Shown here piece after piece: positions 59,709-64,000 of a DNA stretch of 64,000 bases. The position numbers were made by a program, and so were the translations under genes. Numbering within the stretch: the first letter of the stretch is position 1; every line of letters starts with the position of its first letter. Source of the DNA: Aliarcobacter cryaerophilus ATCC 43158 (lineage in GTDB: Bacteria; Campylobacterota; Campylobacteria; Campylobacterales; Arcobacteraceae); assembly GCF_003660105.1 (NCBI RefSeq), contig NZ_CP032823.1, forward strand, positions 558,001-622,000. The letters are read 5' to 3'. The notes under the pieces were generated by a model. The model did no database searches and had not been told where the DNA came from. It saw nothing but the letters and a program-made list of their open reading frames with translations.

Positions 59709-60194
59709 TTATAGCTCTAACTCTTTGTAATACACTTTTAAAATTTCAAAAGTTTTAGTCCCACCTGGAAGTGTTGCAATGAATTCATCTCCTTCAACTT
59801 TTCCCATAAGCTGTTTTGCTAAAGGTGAGTTAAAAGAAATTAGCCCTTTTTCTACATTTGACTCAACTCCACCAACTATTGTATAAGTAAATTCATCATC
59901 TGTTTCAACATCTACTAGCTTTATAGTTGAACCAAAACTTACTCTATCGTGTGATAAAGATGATGGATCAACTATAACTGCTTTTGAAATTGTGTTACTT
60001 AATTCTGCTATTTGAACATCTATAAGTTTTAATTTTTCTTTTGCACTGTGATACTCAGCATTCTCTTTTAAATCACCTAGTTGTCTTGCTTCATCTAGTG
60101 CAATTACAGTTTCTGGTCGCTCAACGCTTTTTAAAAACTCTAAATCATTTGTTACTTTATTGTAACCTACAAGTGTCATTGGTTCTTTGTCCAT
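59709..60194 (-). CDS. greA: Transcription elongation factor GreA
   Basis: About 161 residues using the ATG at 60194 with GGGAG 6 bp upstream; a frame from 60206 would put that site inside the coding region. The N-terminal coiled coil has the acidic tip ARQLGDLKENAEYHSAKEK and the C-terminal domain has SFNSPLAKQLMGKVEGDE. It rescues backtracked RNA polymerase by transcript cleavage. It heads a three-gene group with the LpxH-like gene and uvrB. Confidence 0.97.
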   Translation of the reverse strand: MDKEPMTLVGYNKVTNDLEFLKSVERPETVIALDEARQLGDLKENAEYHSAKEKLKLIDVQIAELSNTISKAVIVDPSSLSHDRVSFGSTIKLVDVETDDEFTYTIVGGVESNVEKGLISFNSPLAKQLMGKVEGDEFIATLPGGTKTFEILKVYYKELEL

Positions 60195-60217
60195 AACATC
60201 TCCCATAAATATTTTTG

Positions 60218-60226
60218 TGTTATAAT
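60218..60226 (+). promoter_or_regulatory. Extended -10 promoter of tcdA
   Basis: TGTTATAAT: extended -10 (TGn) plus consensus TATAAT, 29 bp before the ATG at 60256. Confidence 0.55.
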
Positions 60227-60255
60227 ATCCAAAAATTTGTAAAGAAGATGTAAAT

Positions 60256-60924
60256 ATGCAATACAGTAGGACTAAAATACTTTTTGGAGAAGATGCTTTT
60301 AAAAAGTTTCAAGATACAAAAATAATACTTTTTGGAGTTGGTGGAATAGGAAGCTTTGCCCTAGATGCTTTGTATAACACAGGCGTTACAAATATCACAA
60401 TAGTTGATTTTGATGAATATGAAGCTTCAAATCAAAATAGACAATTAGGAAGTCATGGGAATATTGGAAGAAAAAAGGTTGAAGTTTTAAAAGAAAGATA
60501 TCCAAATGTAACACCAATTTGTGTCAAAATAACACCTGAATGGATTGATAATTTTGATTTTTCATCTTATGATTATATTTTAGATGCAATAGACGATGTA
60601 AAACCAAAAGTTCATCTTATAAAAAAACACTTCACAAAAATAATAAGCACAGGAGGAGGAGCAAAAAGAATTGATCCTTTACAAATAAAATATAGTTCTA
60701 TTTGGGAAACTTACAATGATAAATTTATTAAAAAAGTAAGAGAAGAGCTAAAAAAACAAGGTTTTAAAAAGAAATTTAAAGTTATATATTCAAGTGAAGC
60801 TCCTCTTTGTATAGACAAAGGTAGTTTTGAAGGAGTAACTGCAAGTTTTGGGCTTATGATGGCATCTGTGACTATTCAAAAAATTGTAAAAAAGCTAAGT
60901 TTAGTTAAAGATAGTCAAAGTTAA
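60256..60924 (+). CDS. tcdA: tRNA threonylcarbamoyladenosine dehydratase
   Basis: 222 residues of the ThiF/E1-like fold. GVGGIGSFALDALYNTGVTNITIVDFDEYEASNQNRQLG is the ATP-binding signature with the conserved Arg and Asp. The C-terminal SEAPLC segment and overall size fit TcdA (CsdL), which cyclises t6A37 in tRNA to ct6A. Somewhat shorter than E. coli (268). ThiF/MoeB would be alternatives, but the C-terminal part favours TcdA. Confidence 0.88.
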   Translation: MQYSRTKILFGEDAFKKFQDTKIILFGVGGIGSFALDALYNTGVTNITIVDFDEYEASNQNRQLGSHGNIGRKKVEVLKERYPNVTPICVKITPEWIDNFDFSSYDYILDAIDDVKPKVHLIKKHFTKIISTGGGAKRIDPLQIKYSSIWETYNDKFIKKVREELKKQGFKKKFKVIYSSEAPLCIDKGSFEGVTASFGLMMASVTIQKIVKKLSLVKDSQS

Positions 60925-60932
60925 AAAGATAT

Positions 60933-60938
60933 ATAATA
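60933..60938 (+). promoter_or_regulatory. -10 element of cheV
   Basis: TATAAT 28 bp before the cheV ATG; no clear -35. Confidence 0.45.
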
Positions 60939-60966
60939 ATTGACTTTACACTAAAAAAGGATTTTC

Positions 60967-61875
60967 ATGAGCGGTATTGGTGGTAGTGTTGAACAAATGA
61001 CACAGGGACATTTACGAAATGTTCAACAGTTAGCAGTATTTTACACTGGTCATAATAATATTTATGCAATAAACATAGCTAAAGTTAAAGCTTTTATAAT
61101 AACTGAAGAGGTTGCTATAAATGATACTCCAAAAGATACAAATATAATTGCAGGAATTGCTACAATAAGAGGGGAACCAGTTACTTTAATAAATCTTGAT
61201 GCATGGTTAGGGCTTAAACCATTTGATACTCAAGACTATAAGCTTATTATTTTTTGTGAATTTAATCATAAAAAAATAGGTTTTTTAGTAAAAGATATGC
61301 TTGATATTGTTGAAAAAACAACTCAAGAGTTAAGACATACAGAAGAAACAAACTCAAAAATAACTTACACAACATATGTAAAAGTGAACAACAAAGATGA
61401 GCTTTGTACAGTTTTTAATGCTGAGCAACTTTTAAGAGATATTAAGTGGACGGATGATGGTGGAAGAGATATTAAAAAATATGTTGAGGGGAAAATCCAC
61501 TCTTCTAAAAAGATACTTGCAGCTGAAGATTCAGCAGTTGCAAGAGAAGTTTTACACAAATTTTTTAGTCAAATAGAAGTTGAGTATGAAATATATCCAA
61601 ATGGTGGAGAGCTTATAGATAGAATCGAAGAGCTTGATCCTGAAAAAATAGGTTTGGTAATAACAGATATAGAAATGCCAGGAACTGATGGATATCAGGT
61701 TGCCTCTTTTATAAAAAGTAATAGTAAATATGAGCATATTCCAGTTGTTGTAAATTCTTCAATGACAACAGATGCAGTAAAAGGTAAAATGACTCAAATA
61801 GGAATAGATGGATTTGTTGGAAAAACTGATATTAATGCATTATACACTATTACAAACAAACTTCTTATTAGATAA
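60967..61875 (+). CDS. cheV: Chemotaxis coupling protein CheV
   Basis: 302 residues: a CheW domain (about 18-165: FYTGHNNIYAINIAKVKAFI, IIAGIATIRGEPVTLINLDAWLG) and a receiver domain (about 178-300) with phospho-acceptor Asp in LVITDIEMPGTDGY. CheV couples receptors to CheA and its receiver tunes the signal. AAAAAGG precedes ATG. It stands alone with a terminator after it, and could serve receptors such as the PAS chemoreceptor at 33.4 kb. Confidence 0.97.
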   Translation: MSGIGGSVEQMTQGHLRNVQQLAVFYTGHNNIYAINIAKVKAFIITEEVAINDTPKDTNIIAGIATIRGEPVTLINLDAWLGLKPFDTQDYKLIIFCEFNHKKIGFLVKDMLDIVEKTTQELRHTEETNSKITYTTYVKVNNKDELCTVFNAEQLLRDIKWTDDGGRDIKKYVEGKIHSSKKILAAEDSAVAREVLHKFFSQIEVEYEIYPNGGELIDRIEELDPEKIGLVITDIEMPGTDGYQVASFIKSNSKYEHIPVVVNSSMTTDAVKGKMTQIGIDGFVGKTDINALYTITNKLLIR

Positions 61876-61890
61876 TCAAAACTCTATCAA

Positions 61891-61917
61891 AAAAAGCTAG
61901 AATTTCTAGCTTTTTTA
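61891..61917. terminator. Bidirectional terminator between cheV and the copper receptor gene
   Basis: AAAAAGCTAG (61891-61900) pairs with CTAGCTTTTT (61906-61915) around AATTT, followed by Ts. Confidence 0.9.
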
Positions 61918-61925
61918 TTATTTAA

Positions 61926-63926
61926 TTAAAAACTATACTTTATATTAACATATCCATATCTCCCTGGATCATTAAATAGTATTTGTTCACCACCAACTTC
62001 AACATATCTAACATCTTGATAAGTATTTGTAGAGTTATAAACTTTATCAAAAAGATTATCAACTCCTAAAGTTAGTTCAAAATGTTTAAATAACTCTTGA
62101 GTATATTTTAAGTTTGTAACAGCATATCCAGCTATTTCTTGCTCTTTTGCACTATTATCAAATTTACTCCATTTATCAACTGCTACAACTTCTGCTTTAA
62201 ATTTAGATTTTTCATATTCATAACTTAAACCCAAATTTGCTTTTAAAGGCGGAATTTCAGCTAAATCTTTATCTTCAAAGTTTCCATCTTTTTTACCTCT
62301 TTGGTAAGCAACTCCATAATCAAAGGCAAAATTATCTGTAAAATAGTAGTGACCACTTATATCAAATCCATAAATTTTTGCATCAATATTTTGAAATTGT
62401 GTTCTATTAGTTCCAATTGTACTATTATAGATATAATCTTTTAAAACAGAGTAGAAAATTTTTGGTTTTATATAAAAATTACCAATAGTTTTTTCAAACC
62501 CTAAATCTACTTCATAGTTTTTTGTTTGATCTAAATTTGGATTTGAAGTAGCATTTGTTACACCAGTTGCTCCTAATTGATAAAGTTCTCTAGCATCTGG
62601 AACTCTTGAAGATTTACCAACTCCTGCAAAAACTTTACTTTGCTCATCAAAATTATAAGCTGTGAAAATATATCCATTTAAGCTATTATATTTTTTATCA
62701 TCTACATTTGGTCTTTGCGTATCTATATTTGTATTGTCATATCTTAAACCAGCTTCTAAATCTAAGTTTCCAAAAGATTTTTCAACTTTTGTAAAAATTG
62801 CTTTGTTTGTAGTATCAGTATCATACATTCTATTCATTGTAGCATTTGGAGTAACTACACCTGTAGCTATGATTGTAGAGTGCATTTGACCTCTCCAGTT
62901 TCTAACACTTGTATCAAGCCCAACTGTTACTAAAGAATCTGCAACTTCTAAAGAGTTTTTAACTGTTGTTCCCCAAATAGAAGTTTTTAAATGGTTTGTC
63001 ATGTATGAAGTTCCATTTCCATTTCTTAGTTTCCCACTCATAGGATGATCAACTTTTGAGTAGTAGTAATCTAAATCTAGCTGTTTTGAAAAAGCACCTA
63101 AATCTCTTATTGTATAACCTAGTGTATAAATATCACTATCATCCCAATCAGCATCCATTGGACCAGCTGGATATAAAATACCATCACTTCTATTTGCAGT
63201 GTAAGATAGTCTTAAATCTTGATCATCTGTAATATTAAATTGAAGTTTTGTTAAAACACTATTTTTTTCAAATGCATCACTGTTACTACCTCTATATTGA
63301 GTTGCAAGAGGAACTCCTCTTTTTCTTTGTTGTTCTAAAAAGTTATCACCATTTCCATCTTTATATGCTTTGCTCTCTTCTGTTGAAGCTGATATTAATG
63401 CTTTTACTTTGTCATTTCCACCTTCAATTGTTGCACTTGCTTTTTTATAGTTAAAACTTCCAGCATTTAAATTTAATTCACCATGAAATCCCTCTTTTGG
63501 ATCTTTTGTTTCAACTTTTACAAGACCACTTAGAGTTCCAAAATTTTCAACATCAAAAGGTCCTTCTATAATCTTTACACTTTTAATATTATTTGTAACC
63601 ACATGAGAAGTTGGTGGATCCATTCTATTTGGACAAGCTCCATATATTTTTGCATTATCTATTAAGATATTAATATTATCTTTTTTTTGACCTCGTAAAA
63701 TAATATCATTTGCAATTCCATTTCTTCTTACAACTGAAATGTTAGCAGAGTTTTTAGTTAAAGCTTCAGCTAAATCAGCACTTTTTAGCTCTTCACTATT
63801 TATATCTTTTATAAGTTTTGAGTTTGATTTTTCTACTATAGTTATCTCGTTTAAAGTTGTTGCTTCATTTGCATTTAAAACTGTAGCAACAACAAATGAT
63901 AATAGAGTAATTTTTTTTACATTCAT
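61926..63926 (-). CDS. TonB-dependent copper receptor (OprC/NosA-like)
   Basis: 666 residues with a signal peptide (1-19, ending LNANE), a TonB-box-like NEITIVEK, a plug domain and a 22-stranded barrel ending in aromatic Phe (YVNIKYSF). The plug has ACPNRMDPPTSHV with a CxxxM pair (Cys98, Met102) and the barrel has VDHPMSG with HxM (His294, Met296). In OprC these two motifs together bind copper. The PxxMDPPTSH signature is typical of the OprC/NosA family. It would import copper through the outer membrane. AAGGGA lies upstream. Cargo is inferred from motif conservation. Confidence 0.88.
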   Translation of the reverse strand: MNVKKITLLSFVVATVLNANEATTLNEITIVEKSNSKLIKDINSEELKSADLAEALTKNSANISVVRRNGIANDIILRGQKKDNINILIDNAKIYGACPNRMDPPTSHVVTNNIKSVKIIEGPFDVENFGTLSGLVKVETKDPKEGFHGELNLNAGSFNYKKASATIEGGNDKVKALISASTEESKAYKDGNGDNFLEQQRKRGVPLATQYRGSNSDAFEKNSVLTKLQFNITDDQDLRLSYTANRSDGILYPAGPMDADWDDSDIYTLGYTIRDLGAFSKQLDLDYYYSKVDHPMSGKLRNGNGTSYMTNHLKTSIWGTTVKNSLEVADSLVTVGLDTSVRNWRGQMHSTIIATGVVTPNATMNRMYDTDTTNKAIFTKVEKSFGNLDLEAGLRYDNTNIDTQRPNVDDKKYNSLNGYIFTAYNFDEQSKVFAGVGKSSRVPDARELYQLGATGVTNATSNPNLDQTKNYEVDLGFEKTIGNFYIKPKIFYSVLKDYIYNSTIGTNRTQFQNIDAKIYGFDISGHYYFTDNFAFDYGVAYQRGKKDGNFEDKDLAEIPPLKANLGLSYEYEKSKFKAEVVAVDKWSKFDNSAKEQEIAGYAVTNLKYTQELFKHFELTLGVDNLFDKVYNSTNTYQDVRYVEVGGEQILFNDPGRYGYVNIKYSF

Positions 63927-64000
63927 AATTTTTCCCTTTTTAAAAATTTTAGAAGTATTGCAAAGATGTGTTAATTTTTTATTAATTATTTATAAATTTT

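Overview
The window is chromosomal DNA of a Campylobacterota bacterium, most likely Arcobacter in the broad sense (Aliarcobacter group). The 16S gene has the Arcobacter-type variable regions, base composition is very AT-rich, promoters are mostly a strong -10 in T/A-rich DNA, and the gene set (NifU-like protein with SUF, CheV, YajR-like MFS, NnrS, Tpx, BdlA-like receptor) fits that phylum. I see no prophage, insertion sequence, CRISPR array or other clear island. Species assignment would need a database comparison of the 16S and gyrA genes.

Layout. 1-10.1 kb: end of an ADP-heptose pathway (hldD partial, gmhB), a degenerate GT4 glycosyltransferase, rpmB, a K+ channel, argJ, a small DUF465 protein, gyrA, asd, a UPF0114 membrane protein and hemE. 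10.1-16.1 kb: one rRNA operon. A consensus TTGACA-17-TATAAT promoter with a GC-rich discriminator precedes two identical tRNA-Asn genes, a boxA-like site, 16S, tRNA-Ile, tRNA-Ala, 23S, 5S and a long terminator; complementary arms that would form the 16S and 23S processing stems can be read directly. 16.2-24.7 kb: a ComEA-like secreted HhH protein, then nine tightly packed genes: FtsX-type permease, LolD-like ATPase, a degenerate heme-copper-oxidase-like membrane protein, a ~10-TM protein, a YceI-like protein, a cysteine-free thioredoxin-fold-like protein, a metallophosphoesterase and an OmpR/EnvZ-type two-component pair. Three 11-bp-spaced ATTCAT repeats lie upstream. I regard this as the best candidate for an undescribed system.

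24.7-33.3 kb: ZnuC/ZnuB-like metal ABC genes behind a perfect dyad, a CvfB-like S1 protein, Tpx, a Sel1-repeat cysteine-rich protein, NnrS, a periplasmic rhodanese and valS. 33.3-43.7 kb: a soluble double-PAS chemoreceptor, a bitopic unknown protein, a YajR-like MFS, rdgB (with a leader hairpin over its ribosome-binding site), three small pilin-like or anchored proteins behind proC, bamD, lon, a rhomboid protease and a DUF2798 protein. 43.7-53.6 kb: two metabolite transporters, a biotin carboxylase subunit, and a sufBCDSE-DUF59 operon read from a promoter overlapped by an IscR-like box, divergent from a NifU-like gene whose N-terminal scaffold domain has lost its three cluster-binding cysteines. 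53.6-64 kb: a CBS-domain protein, a diguanylate cyclase and argH behind a symmetrical divergent promoter, uvrB, an LpxH-like phosphoesterase, greA, tcdA, cheV and a TonB-dependent receptor with the CxxxM and HxM copper motifs of OprC/NosA.

How they work together. Housekeeping genes dominate, but several loci converge on Fe-S assembly and metal handling (SUF, NifU, ZnuBC, copper receptor), nitrosative/oxidative stress (NnrS, Tpx) and the cell envelope (heptose, BamD, LpxH-like, FtsX/LolD-like ABC). All functional statements come from motif reading without any database search; start sites were revised where a ribosome-binding site or overlap pointed to a different codon.
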